Origin: Gnetum montanum
Lineage: Eukaryota > Streptophyta > Gnetopsida > Gnetales > Gnetaceae
Assembly (NCBI GenBank): GCA_015680685.1
Contig: MNCI01004927.1
Location: forward strand, 508,657-572,656
Direction of reading: 5' to 3'
Length of the DNA: 64,000 nucleotides
Shown here: positions 44,687-56,289 of the stretch, piece after piece
How the letters are laid out: the number at the start of each line of letters is the position of its first letter
How positions within the stretch are numbered: the stretch's first letter is position 1
Program-made: the position numbers and the translations under genes
The notes under the pieces: model-generated
Told to the model about the DNA's origin: nothing
Database searches by the model: none
The model's input: the letters and a program-made list of their open reading frames with translations, nothing else

Positions 44687-47421
44687 ATGGTCCTAAAGAG
44701 AGAAGCACAAGGAAAACCTTCACAAGGTGCAAGTAAACGACCAAGAGGCCAAGGTAGAGGTTGAACTAGAGGACAAGAATCAAAACACGAGGAGTAAGAT
44801 GTTCAATCATTTAACATTCATTAAGAGACTCCTGCTATGAGACAATTAGCTAGAGGAGAGGCAGAAGAACCACTAGTGCAAGGACAATGCCTCACATTGT
44901 CACAAGACTGCCTTCAAGCCATCCAAGAAAGGTCCATCTTGACCACAATCATTGTAGAGATGAACTTTGGCCCATTCGTGGAGTTAACCCCTAAAGCAAT
45001 CAAGACATAACTTAAGGCATTACCACTATGACCCATCCTTTCAAATAGTGGCGAATGGTAGCTTGGGGAAACCTACTAGTTCTTGCACAACAAGGAAGAG
45101 GGTACCATAGTTAACATTGGAGGAGTCTTAATTTAATTCTTGATTAAGGAAATTACAGAAGCTATGAATATACCCAACAAAGGGGCAAGGTTAGCACATA
45201 TGTCCACCAAATTTGATCCTAAAACTAGAAACCTATGGTTGAAATGGGCATATGACAAAGAAGATAAAGGCTATAATGAGCTAACTCTGGAAAAAAGAAT
45301 CTACTTCAAAATTGGTAGTTATCATCTATTCCCAACAAAAGGACTCAACCAAATATCCACTTATGCGGCTAGAGGAAGTACAATCCTAATGGACAAATAT
45401 AATGCCAACCTCACACAACTATACTTTATGGAAATACAGAGGTGGTTTGAAGAAAGGAAGGTAGGAAAGCCAACACTTCCATTTCCATGCCTTATCAGAA
45501 AGCTGTGCAAGCGAGCTGGAATCCTGGGATACACCAATGATGTTCCCAAGAGAGCCCAAAATTCTTCATACATTGAATTACTTAGACCAACACCACCTAG
45601 GAAAGATCAAGATGAAGAACAAGAATAAGAATAAGAGCAAAAGAAAAAACAAGAGTAACAACAACAACAGCGGCACCAACAACAAGAGCAACAACAAGAA
45701 TAGTAATAATAGTAGGTTCCACCATCACCAGCGTAAGATTATAGACAGTTGATGAGTCGTCTACAACAGATTTCAAAAACCATCAGCTAGGGAACAAGGG
45801 AGGAGGCCAATCTTTATAGAGTTATTAATAGTGCCATCCAACCCATAGTTTTAGCAGATCCAGCAAGTGGATGGGAGGTCTAATGGTCACAAAAGATCTT
45901 TCGAAACATTGCATCATTCCAAGTGGTGCTAGAGATAGGACAGGGAGCCATAGTAATGATAATGTACCAGTAAGGTGCAACGAGAGTAGCAAAGGTGATC
46001 ACTGATCATATCAAGGAGTTCTTCAATGTCCCTGTTGTGTCACTAGCAGATCTAATTAGAGCTAGAGATGCTCAAATATTAGCTAGAACCTTGATGACTC
46101 TTGTTGACCTTGAGGATGTTCTCGATAGACTACTATAGACTGGGCAAGTCATGACAATACTTTTTGACATCACCAGTGATATCACTGTAGTACAGTTTGA
46201 GCTCATTACTACCAAAGAGAAATTGGTCATGGCAGAGACAAGGGCAGAGCATGTAGAAAATGAAATTCTGAAATTACAAGTGCTTGCAGCCTTGAGAGTT
46301 GAATGAAGAGATCCCATACAATTTATTATGCCTGACTAGATAGAGCAATTTATGACAGAGCAGATGAACCATCTGATTAAGCAGAATAAACAGATGGCAA
46401 TAGAGAAGGAGAAAGCAATATGGAATGCCTCATTAGCAGAAGCACAAACATATGCACATGTCAAGGCACTTACGATAGTCGAAGAGAAAATAAACAACTT
46501 GTTGCTAATAACATGAGGTTGACCACTGTGGAAAAGTAGAAAAACATTTTGGAGAAGAGCATCCACCAATTAAGGGAACAACTAGTGAGTGTCAACCAAG
46601 ACATGAGCTACCTCGTAAGAGAAAATAGAACCCTTTCAATGGAGGAGGTATGCACCATCTGTCAGAAGTTAGCCATTGAAATAAGTGCATGGAAAAATGA
46701 GGCAAAGAAACACGAAAGGCACAAGGAGCACTTCCATGATTAGGTGGGCATGTATAAGGAAATTAACAAGAAAGAGATCTAGATGGCCAAACCTAGAATT
46801 AGCGTCATTTTAGCACAAAATCTTGACTAGTAACCCATTTTGAAAAGTTATGCCCTTGTCCACCAAGCGAAAGTGAAAAGCAAAGATCTGCAGATCGAGG
46901 ATCTAAAAGAATACATGCAGTTAGCTAACCTTCATTACGCTAACTTTGCCATGTTAACAGCAGGTAGGCCCAGGAATGAATTAGAACAACATGTAGCAAC
47001 CACATGTGCTTTGTATGAAAAAGAGTTTATGGATTGTAAAGATGCTTAGCAAAAACTCCAAGTGGAAAAATATGAATTGGAAGTAGTGAAGGCTAGCCAC
47101 CAAGGGCAAAAATATGTAGTAGCAAACCTAGCTAGAAGATTGATTGATTACCATGAACTACGAGAAAAGGCCAGAGCATTTGAGGAGGAGAGGAGGCAGT
47201 TTACAGCTTGGTATGTCAAGGCAAATTAGATGTTTTCATAGCTGTTGTGCCCATGGGATGTACCTGCTCCATCACATATTGCATAATAAGCATGGACAGT
47301 ACATGAACCAAGAATGAAAGAGGAGAAACTTTAGGCACTCTTGAACTGGTACAAATTTTAGAAGCCTGATGACAAGGGGAAGCAGTTGATGGAGGAGCCT
47401 CTATCACCAAGAACTACATAA
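44687..47421 (+). pseudogene. Accessory ORF, copy C
   Basis: The ATG after the acceptor opens a basic N-terminus (MVLKREAQGKPSQGASKRPR). The longest open part (45140-45628) holds the transposon-like domain complete: FKIGSYHLFPTKGLNQISTY and PFPCLIRKLCKRAGILGYTN. A Gln/Asn-rich linker follows (45600-45720), then the coiled-coil half to about 47200 (ENRTLSMEEVCTICQKLAIE, DLKEYMQLANLHYANFAMLT), a Trp/Pro tail, and PRTT-stop. In-frame stops interrupt it many times; the TAG at 46741 is at the same site as the TAG at 2524 in copy A. There is no membrane segment, unlike true env proteins. The function is unknown. Confidence 0.75.
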
Positions 47422-47614
47422 GGCTACATCAAGCTTCACCAAATTTTTATTTTTTGATAAAGTTGTCATGTCATATCTTGTGTCATTTTGTAAACACCAT
47501 TGCAACAATTAAGAGTCATGCACATAGTAGTGAGTGTCACGTAAATCTAGCACCCAAATTTGTAAGGAACTCCATCCTCATTTTGTTTTAACTTGAGGAT
47601 GAGTTTTCAATTAG

Positions 47615-47625
47615 TTGTGGGAGTA
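47615..47625 (+). other. Polypurine tract, copy C
   Basis: TTGTGGGAGTA precedes the 3' LTR start TGATAAATC, as in copies A and B. Confidence 0.75.
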
Positions 47626-48541
47626 TGATAAATCATATTTTGATCAGCTACAATATCAGGCATCTGATATCGGAGCCACAATATTGGATCCTTGATATCA
47701 ATGCACAAGCTACGATGTCGGATATCTAATATTGCAAACACGTGTAGGCCTATAAATACAACTTAGCACTTAGAACTTAGCACTTTGTCAACTACAATTT
47801 CATTTCACCTTAGCAAAACTCTATCAATTTTTTTCTTGATTTTAGTTCTTAGCACTTAGCAATGTATGATTGTAGTGTGGTGTGAAGTGATTATACGAAG
47901 TCTTTATTCAAGCATCTTCTACTTGGACATAAGTGTGAACGGTAATAAAGATCGAAATTACTTTTCACCATTGTAGCATCTACTTAGTTTTTACTGTTTA
48001 CCTAGAATAATGTTTACATTTTCACTTAGCCTACTGATTACTATTTTCTTAGTTACAGTTTACTTTTCCAAGAACTTTACTTTTGTTGTTGTTAAGCAGA
48101 ATGGATACAACTAATTCCAAGCATAAAGTGTGATTGTTTGGTAACCCAGTAGTATTATCGCTTAGTTTGCCTAGTAGCGAGGTACTTGGTAATTCTAGTA
48201 ATGATTACATAAGTCTAAGATGTGTGCGGAGAGTTAAGCGCAGATGACCATCACCTATGATAGACTAGATTCATTTTTTGTTTATATAGACTTAGAAACC
48301 CCTTTCATTTATCTTATGTTTACTAGGAGTAAAATGGCCAATGCAACATCAGTTATCATACACCTCATTGTGAGTTAAAGCATACGTATTAATTTTACTA
48401 GCTTACGTGGGAAGACAACAATCATGAACTCAAACCAATTACTAGCATAATCACATTACCTTGTCTACAAAATTTGACCAGGCTATGCATGAACACTCTT
48501 ATCTCGTATGGTTCGGTGTTGGACTACTCCACCACTCATCA
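47626..48541 (+). repeat. 3' LTR of copy C
   Basis: 916 bp, TGATAAATC...CCACTCATCA. U3 has seven GATATC-like motifs within 47651-47735 and TATAAATA at 47751-47758. The TCTTTATT / AATAAAGA pair is at about 47900-47952, and the TTGGTAA tandem units are near 48139-48210. Confidence 0.85.
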
Positions 48542-50238
48542 ATTCTCATTTTCATTTATCAACTTTTGGTGAAGTAACTCTCTTTTCTTATAAGGTTTTA
48601 GATGGGTTTTTTATGTGGGTTTGGGGAAGGGATGTTAGAACTTGAAAGAATGATTGTAAGTACATCCTAAGACATATAGCCAACACAATACTCCACAAAA
48701 TTATAAAGAAATATAACAATGCTTCAAATGTGACTCTAATTAGCAACCTACTGTCTAAGAAGACAATGTGCTAACCACTTAATCTGCCTATCATTGGCAA
48801 GTAATAAATATAAATTTTGTTTATGGAGGTTTCTATCCTCCATTTATAGGATTCATCAAGGATAAATTGGAGCTTTTTGTTTTGTATTATTTATTTTCTT
48901 ACTTTCATTACTACCCAAATATGATATTTGAAATTGAAACTGAAAGTGAAGCTTTATTATATTGAAAGTTCCATAGGATATATTGGATAGATATTACTTT
49001 CTCATGATAAATAAATACAAACTATACAAATTGTTGAAGCACCAATGAGGGCAACAAAATCAAATTATATAAGTAATGATCTCTTATATTTAGGTGCAAG
49101 ATAAAGATGAGATCCTTGCACTCATGGAGATTCTTAATATTTTATTGAGCTTTGACTTATCATATGAAGATCAATGCATAATCCTTAGGTTCTTAAGATT
49201 TAAGGACAATAGGATGTCTCTTTGTATAAAGCTACTAATTTAGTTGGAAAAGATTGAATAAATAACCTTGTGTCTTTGGACAATTATGCTTTTGGGTTTG
49301 TATTGACTTGTGTCTTTAATTTTAGTTTTGCTTACATCGTGATCATTTTTGGTTTATAGTTGTATCTAACATTAATATGGCTCTTTATGTTCCTATATGC
49401 ATTGTGTTGTCAAATTAGCATATGATAACATTAAATTATGATATTATGCATATCTTTGTATTTGATTTTGTTTATTTTTATATTTGGTGTATCAATTAAA
49501 GTTGTGGAGTTAGACCTGGATTATTATTTTCCTATCCTTCGAGCATTATTTTGTGATTGCTTATCCCATCTTCATTATTGGGTTGTATTTGAGGTTTAAC
49601 ATTGGATGATGTGTTCAAGAAGCTTTTATAATTATTTAGCTTTGCATTTGGACATTTTGAGAATCACAAAGCTTCAAAATGTTTGGTTTTGTGAATCATC
49701 AAGTTTTGATCATATTTTAAAAGGTATAGACCTAATTTGGTAGGAACTTTCTCAGGAATATGGTATGCGTAGTTAGCTCCTTATTTAGTGATATTTTAAA
49801 ATGTATAGACCTAATTTGATAGGAGTTTTATTGGGAATATAGTATATCTAGTTAGCTCCTTCTTTAGCTTGTTGGCTATCGGCTTTGATGTGACTTTGAT
49901 AGTTCCATGTATAAATGCAAATGATATGATCAAGGTTCTAATTGAATTGTACCTTGGGATTCTCAAATGGGTCATAACTATTTGGTGTTGATCACCTTAC
50001 TCTAAGTCTATTTACTCTTGTATGAGTTCTAATTTTATTAAAGATCCTCTCATATCGCTAACTTTGGATTTAATATGCTAGTCTTGCCTCATTAATTAAT
50101 GCCTTTTTATAAAATTTATCATAAAATGCATCAAAATCATGTAAAGTTGGATGTTTTTCAATGGATCTAATTTTTCTTTTTAGCAAATCTTATGTTTTTT
50201 TTCAATAGATTTGATGTTTCTTCAGCGAATTTGATTTT
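48542..50238. other. AT-rich DNA flanking copy C, no gene seen
   Basis: No supported ORF. A diverged tandem duplication of about 82 bp occupies 49708-49870, with shared ATATTTTAAAA, GTATAGACCTAATTTG and TAGTTAGCTCCTT. Confidence 0.5.
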
Positions 50239-50700
50239 TTAGTGGATTTGATGTTTCTCTAGTGAATCTAATTTTCTTAGTGGATCTAATTTCTCTCTTT
50301 GATTTATCTTTCTTGGATTTGATTTCTCTAGAATTCCCATATGGGAGTTTCTATATTGCTCCCAATTTTTTTCATCAATGTTGAAATTTTGACTTCTTTT
50401 ATCAATATAGAAATTTTTGTTGATTCCCAAAATGTAGATTTACAAGTCAGTAAGAAAAAGTTGTAATATATTCTTTTAGTGATATTGATGCAACTAAGAC
50501 ACTAGATTTTGCTCTTCCTAATGATGTATATGAGTTATTGATTATTGATATTTCATCATAATATGTGTATTCAAATTTTCGGTTACGTGCTTCATAATCA
50601 AAGTTTTGTATTGTAGCTAAATGATGTGACGAAAAAACATGACATCCAAGTCCTTCATGCCAACTATTATTCTCATTTTCTTCTGCTGATTTAGGCAATG
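50239..50700 (-). pseudogene. Fragment of an unrecognised coding repeat (related to 5448-5800)
   Basis: Two short frames on the - strand (50698-50447 and 50430-50239) are separated by a stop and a frame change. The first has WHEGLGCHVFSSHHLATIQN and SVLVASISLKEYI, matched by the remnant at 5448-5800. The second has INKNFYIDKRSQNFNIDEKN. I do not recognise the family. Two copies on opposite strands suggest a mobile element. Confidence 0.4.
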
Positions 50701-50969
50701 CTTCAATGGTACAACATGCCCTAGATATAGGATCATTTTATACTTAAGCATGTACTGTTGATCATTCAGAAGTGAGCTTTAGATTTTAATATCTACTCTG
50801 AAGAATATACTAAAGTTCCATGTTTTGTCCAGTTATATAATCTTTTGTTAATTTTTCAGAAAGTTGACCAAGAAATTGTTAATTTTCTCAGTCCCATTAA
50901 GCATATGGGGTCGATTTCTACAAGTTTTGGTTTTTGTAGACCTTTTTATTTTTTGTTGAAATCAACCTT

Positions 50970-51200
50970 CTCGATTGTAAAAAGGAATTGGTATCATAAA
51001 CAAGAAGAAAGAGCTATATTATAATCTTCCTAATTTTTGTAAATTTTATAATCATGAGGGATATTTGTTTAATGTTTGTCCTTTTCTACTTAAGAAAAAA
51101 GATTTTGAAGAAAAAAAAAATGTGTTAGTTGAACATAGAAAAAAAAATGAAGTTCCTATGTATAGTTTTATTGATACAAAAAAAAGTATTAAGTAGCCTA
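50970..51200 (+). pseudogene. Possible zinc-knuckle protein remnant
   Basis: One frame reads ELYYNLPNFCKFYNHEGYLF then NVCPFLLKKKDFEEKK. The spacing suggests a CCHC knuckle with one Cys and the His changed to Tyr, as found in LINE ORF1 or gag proteins. This is weak evidence from a short stretch. Confidence 0.3.
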
Positions 51201-54200
51201 GACATATAGCTCATAACTCAAAAATTAAAACTAGTGTCAACAAGAAAGTTGTAGTTGGATAACAGATATTTGCTAGTTGCATTTGAGATAGTGCTATGCT
51301 ATTATTTTAAGCAATGAACAAAACTTACATTAGTCAACTAAGAGAAAATTCTCATGCTAGCATTCCTATATAAGTAAGCTTGATGGTTACCATACTACAA
51401 TTTCACAAAGTAAATTGTAATTGTCTTTCAAATTTCAACATGTTTCTAGTAATGGTATGAATTCTTTGTGAAGCCCCAAGATTATGGTTGCCAAAGGAAC
51501 ACTCTCATTGAGAGAAGCGTTTCCCTATGTGACATGTTCTACTATAGTGAAGGCATCGTATATTAACTTATAACTAAATGATAAACTATTTTTCTCAAGT
51601 CAAATTCACTATAGGAGTTTGCTCCAAACATCTCTACTTGCTAGAAATTGAACTTTTCTCTAGTGGCTTTAGATGGGAGCTATAACTTTGTTAATACTTT
51701 ACTAGTTCAAGATATATTGCTCCACATTTTTTAGTCAGGATAGTGTGTGCAACTAGTTCACTCCAATTATATGTTTCTTTTGTGCAACTAGTTCACTCCA
51801 ATTATATGTTTCTTTTCAGTGCTTCCTCGTTGAAAATGTCAAGATCAGTTGAATTTTAACAATTTAGTATTCTGAAATTCATGGTACAAGTGAAATCAAG
51901 GCTGCTGTTAGTATTTTCTAATTGTTCTTCAAAGTCTTAGCTGGTTTTTCAACTTTTTAAACCTTAAAAGCAATATGTGATCAATTTAATAATGTAATAC
52001 AAGCCTTTTCATGGTGAATTCACATTTGTTTCTCTCTTCAATCTTTTAATAAAAAGTTCAGTGTCTAAAGCATGCAAAAATTCATGGCATTCCATGCAAG
52101 TCTTTTTGCTAACAAATCATCCATTTGACAAAGGAAAGTATATTAATGTTAGTTCAAAGAGCATTGCATTCACGACCGATGCATAATCAGCAGAGGCTCA
52201 TTGATTAATGTTGTAGTCATATGGGATTAGAATTGACCTGTAACGGCCATCCCAGGTCGTACAACGCCATAAAGAATGGAGTTTAACGCCTTGGATTTGT
52301 GTATTCTTGGTCCCTTTTCGCAGTTAATTTTCACGTTCTTTTCGTGTTTTTGGTGAAAGAAAGGCTAACGCCATGGATTTCTCCATACTCACTCGTTCTC
52401 TCAATTGATACTTACCCCACCGTTTTAATGAAATAAAGTCAAACGCATTGGCCGTTACCGTGACTGCAAAAGGAAAAACACTATATTTCAAAGTTACAAA
52501 TAAAAATGCTGAAGATGTGCTCAAACCAAAAAAGAAAACAAATAACTTGCGGTTGCATATTAACCGTTTAGAAAAAAGGATTTCTGTTAAGGTCCTAACT
52601 TTGTGCTTTACTAGTAGTGTCCATTCCTAATCACTAAAAATTTCATGCTTTTAAAAAACACCTAAATCACGGGCAAAATCATTCTTTTCATTTAGGAATC
52701 AGCAACTACCTTCACAAAGTTTAAACGATTGAACGCTAATGGATTCTTCTAAATCTCTAATTCAAAACATCCATTGTAATTATAACACACAACCTCAAAT
52801 AACAATTCTTGTTTTTAATCTCACGACCCATGACCTCATGTTCCTGGTGATCACCATAACGATCTTATGACAGCTAGCAAAAGGCAAAAGCCAGACTTTG
52901 CTCTTAACAAGTTCCGTAATATGCTTTAGGAAGCATAAGCGTTAATTCTTCAATAGATGCTTAAGTATACCAAAATTTCTTTTAATAATCTTCTTATGCG
53001 AAATAGCATGTCCACCAGAAAATTTGGTGCTTCACTTGTAATAACACGCCAAAACTCGTTCAGGATAGCTGCTCTTCTACAGGAACATGGAGGAATACAA
53101 TGGTCTTATGCTTTATATCCTGGCATTTTCTTGGTTTTCTTACATACCACAGGGCCATGCACATACTCTTTCCATATTAATTACTTAAAAAGAGTTTCTA
53201 CAATGTTTCCCAGGATGTGGATGGATTAAACGAATAATAAATGTCTTTATATTTTTACATTGGGCATTTTAAATATAATATAAAATAGAGGATTTTATAC
53301 ACATCCTATAAAAACCCCCATTTTTTGGCAACAAGGGCTATTTACAAAAACGTTACAAAAAATATAAAAATTAAAAAAAAACAAGAAATAAAAGGATCGT
53401 GTTTTGAATGGAAGGAATCTTTTTATTAGTTATATTAAACTAAGAAAGAAGGCGGCCAATTCTACAGCAGCAATTACAAACCAATAAGACAATTCAACTA
53501 TGCCCAAACTGTGCGGTGGTCAGGAAGAAAATACAAATAAGGAAGAATGAACCAAAATTTAGCATTGCATATATTGAATATTTAACCTACAACAATTAAA
53601 CTATTTCCATTAGATAGGCATCAATGCATTTTCCTATGAACCAATACCCGCCAATCAACTGAATCTGTTTTCTGTCTCAGCTGAAACACTTCCACCTACA
53701 CAAAGGAACACAATACAATGATTATGTACTTCTAACAATTAAGCGTAACAAGAAGATTATTGATTAACATCTGCGGTGACATCTTTAAGAATTATTCTCC
53801 AACAAATACGTTCAAATAAAAAACTATGATAGTTGGCCACTATAATACAGAGTGCGTAACTTTATTTTAGGCATATCCACAAGGCTCAAGCACACCAGGA
53901 TTGATATCTACAAGTTACTTGAGCCATCACACAGACCACTCTAGGTCTAGACTAATTTAAATTGATAACAAAATGCTATGCAAAATGATGCTACAAGCTA
54001 GCTCAATTTACCAATTATTAGATTGCTTCCAACATTCAAGGACTTACCAACAACACCCCAGAATATGTGATGACAATAACTAACATATGAATAACAAATT
54101 TAAATGTAACCACAATCTTATCTATAGTTAGCAAATTTGTACAAACCCTTTGATGAAAACAAGGTCAGGTAATTTCAGCCTACATACAGTATTTGATCAT

Positions 54201-55045
54201 TTCCTTTCTTTAGTGTATTAACTTAATGTGCTCGTCTAGTATATACTTAGGCCCTAATGTACTTGTCCAATCTCTAGACCTCCAACTAGCTCTCTTTAAA
54301 GATATTTTGAAGTTAAGAGAGGCTTTATAAGCCCAATTGCTGCACGAAAAAGTTTTCCTATTCTTGTCATTCTGTTTTCGTTTCTGTAGCGGTAATTGCA
54401 CTATAAGATTGTTTCTTAAACGATCAAGTAACCATGACAATCAACACTGGATAGACACTAGGTTGAAGCACAGGCACATTTCAAAAAAGGATCTGAATTT
54501 AAACTACCAGATCACCTTAAATTTAAAATTCCATTTTAAAAAGTAAATCACATGATACTTGTGGTTATAAATATCTATGATTTTTTTTTCGATCATATTA
54601 CTTGCTTTTTCTCCAGTCCGGCTTTAGTTACAAACCTTTGAAGAAAAAAAATATTTATTATACTCCTTGTATTAAAGAAACCAACTGTTATCCAAATTAA
54701 TTAAAGAGCAGGTACAACATTTCCTTCCAACTCCTGAAACGATGATGAAATGAAGTACCTAGTGTATAAGTACTATGCATAAATAGAAGTACGAATGAAG
54801 AGAATGAAGTATTTCAGTTCAAGCCAGATGAGGAGGCAATATTTGGATAATGGAGAAACAATAAAGAGACAGTTCAAATGTGCAAGATACAGACACCTGA
54901 GGGTTGAGTATCTGCAGTAAACAGTGAATGCAATAATTATAAGTATTCCATGAAGTTAAAAAAAAGGAAATTTTCATTTGTAAATCATGTGCTCTTGGTA
55001 AGCAAGTCTGAGCACCTTTTCTGTAGTTAGAGTAAATGAAAGCTC
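51201..55045. other. Unassigned AT-rich region
   Basis: No supported gene or transposon protein. An exact 35-bp tandem duplication (51746-51780 and 51781-51815) is the clearest structure. The sequence at 52220-52460 is somewhat richer in GC and has no repeat partner in this window; it might be low-copy DNA. Confidence 0.5.
51746..51815. repeat. Exact 35-bp tandem duplication
   Basis: Two identical units of 35 bases, beginning TGTGCAACTAGTTCACTCCA. Identity in otherwise decayed DNA suggests it is recent. Confidence 0.85.
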
Positions 55046-55800
55046 ACAAAATGTGTTACAGCCCCCACCCTTTTATCTAACCCTGGTGCTCTTCTGTGGG
55101 GTACAAGATCCATTGAGTACTCATCAATAAATGAAAAGAAATTATGCATATTGATAATTTTTATCTTTTGCATCTGGAAAAGTGTGGATGTTAAAATCCA
55201 AAATAATTGAAACATAGCTACACCCCAAGATTTATAGAAGTTTATAACTCAGTGCTACCTCATAGAATCGAATCTGTGACTTGGCTATACCAGGCCAAGA
55301 CCTATACCATTAGGCTAACACATCATTGTAATTTTGCATAATGAAAAGTGAATTAAAAATGTTTTATTTTATTGAGCATTTTTCCAACCAATTGTTAAAT
55401 GGTCCTTTATTCAAGCCTAAATTTCTCTCAATGTGAAAACATAAGATGCTAGAAATTTTGATAACAAAAAATTTCAAAATTTTGACACCATGTTAATCCA
55501 TCATAGTGGTTAAGCTTGGTACATTTTAGCCTTCATTTGTCTCTCTTTTTCAGTTTGCAATTAAGCTCATATAGTTTACTTATTCTGCTAGCTTAATATG
55601 AAATTTTTTTAGTGCTTTGATGATGATTGTCCCTAGTTTAGAGACTGCTACCTTTTCTTTTCATGGCTCTTACCCACTATTAACTGTTTTGATTCCATAA
55701 AAAAATTTAACAATAATAAACAGTCACCTTTAGAAGTCTGTTCTGTCTTTTTTTTTTTCTATTACCAAAACAAGATATCAGAGACTCTGTTTATCCTGAG
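55046..55800 (+). repeat. Direct repeat, copy 1 (flanks element E)
   Basis: Aligns with 60632-61300. Both begin TGTTA..CCCCCAC and TTTTATC(T/C)AA, and share GAGTACTCAT(C/T)AATAAAT, ATTATGCATATTG, ATTGTTAAATGGTCCTT, ACCATGTTAATCCATCAT and GATTCCATAA. Copy 1 has an extra piece of about 150-200 bp with a tRNA-like core (55205-55322). These could be LTRs of an older element; the edges are not certain. Confidence 0.6.
55205..55322 (-). repeat. tRNA-derived SINE-like insertion
   Basis: On the - strand TAGCCTAATGG (55317-55307) fits the pol III A box and AGATTCGATTCT (55275-55264) fits the B box, with tRNA-like spacing. The sequence is absent from the other copy of the surrounding repeat (60632-61300), which supports an insertion. 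No acceptor stem is evident, so this is not a tRNA gene. The ends are approximate. Confidence 0.5.
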
Positions 55801-56289
55801 CCATTGGACCCAAGGAAGTAACAGGAATTGGAACCGCTACATACGAAGTCAAGCTAGTAATTATCATATGGAAGAAGGTAAAAATCAAAGCATCAATATG
55901 GGACCATTTCAAAATCGAAGTTGTTACATGTGTTAGACCTCATATGCGGAAGAGGTTTTATCCAGAAAATCAGACAAAGAATACTAGTCAAGCTAACCAG
56001 GGATTAATGTAAAATGTGTCACAATCTATTCATAGAGGCAAAGAGGTATCCTATGGGAAGATATTGGGCTACAGTTGAAAACCAAGGTATACAATTTCAG
56101 AACTCTATCATAGAGGTAAAGAGGTATCAGTTTTGTTTGATTAGGGTGTCACACATTGCCTCATCTCACCTAGGTTGGTGTTAAATGAAAATCTAAACCA
56201 TGTACCAATAGGGGCGCTGTATTTGAGTTAGCCAATGTGTCTGAAAGCAAGGTCAACAGGAAGGTCTAAGGATGTACATTTTTACTAAC
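55801..56289 (+). other. Region upstream of element E pol
   Basis: No gag domain is readable. It may hold decayed gag sequence of element E, since the protease follows at 56290, but I see no motif to prove it. Confidence 0.35.

Larger units (their letters stand above)
29204..48541 (+). mobile_element. Athila/Tat-like Ty3/gypsy element, copy C (complete structure, interrupted by element D)
   Basis: Both LTRs, a tRNA-Asp primer site, gag, protease, RT, RNase H, integrase, a long spacer, internal promoter, candidate intron, accessory ORF and PPT are present in order. Without the nested D element (35297-41734 plus its 5-bp duplication) it is about 12.9 kb. The tRNA-Asp PBS, the RT sequence (CNAPE.F, GIVLGHKIS) and an extra ORF after pol place it in the Athila/Tat group. 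LTRs differ at many positions, and the first base of the 5' LTR is C instead of T. Flanks GCTTA and ATTCT do not form a target duplication. Confidence 0.9.

Noticed and set aside
52448-52630. Small gene with frame MAVTVTAKGKTLYF
   Set aside because: Short, no recognisable domain, no repeat partner, and the opposite strand is equally open.
55205-55322. Functional tRNA gene
   Set aside because: A and B boxes are present but no acceptor stem or CCA-side pairing is evident, and it is an insertion relative to the second repeat copy, so SINE-like is the better call.
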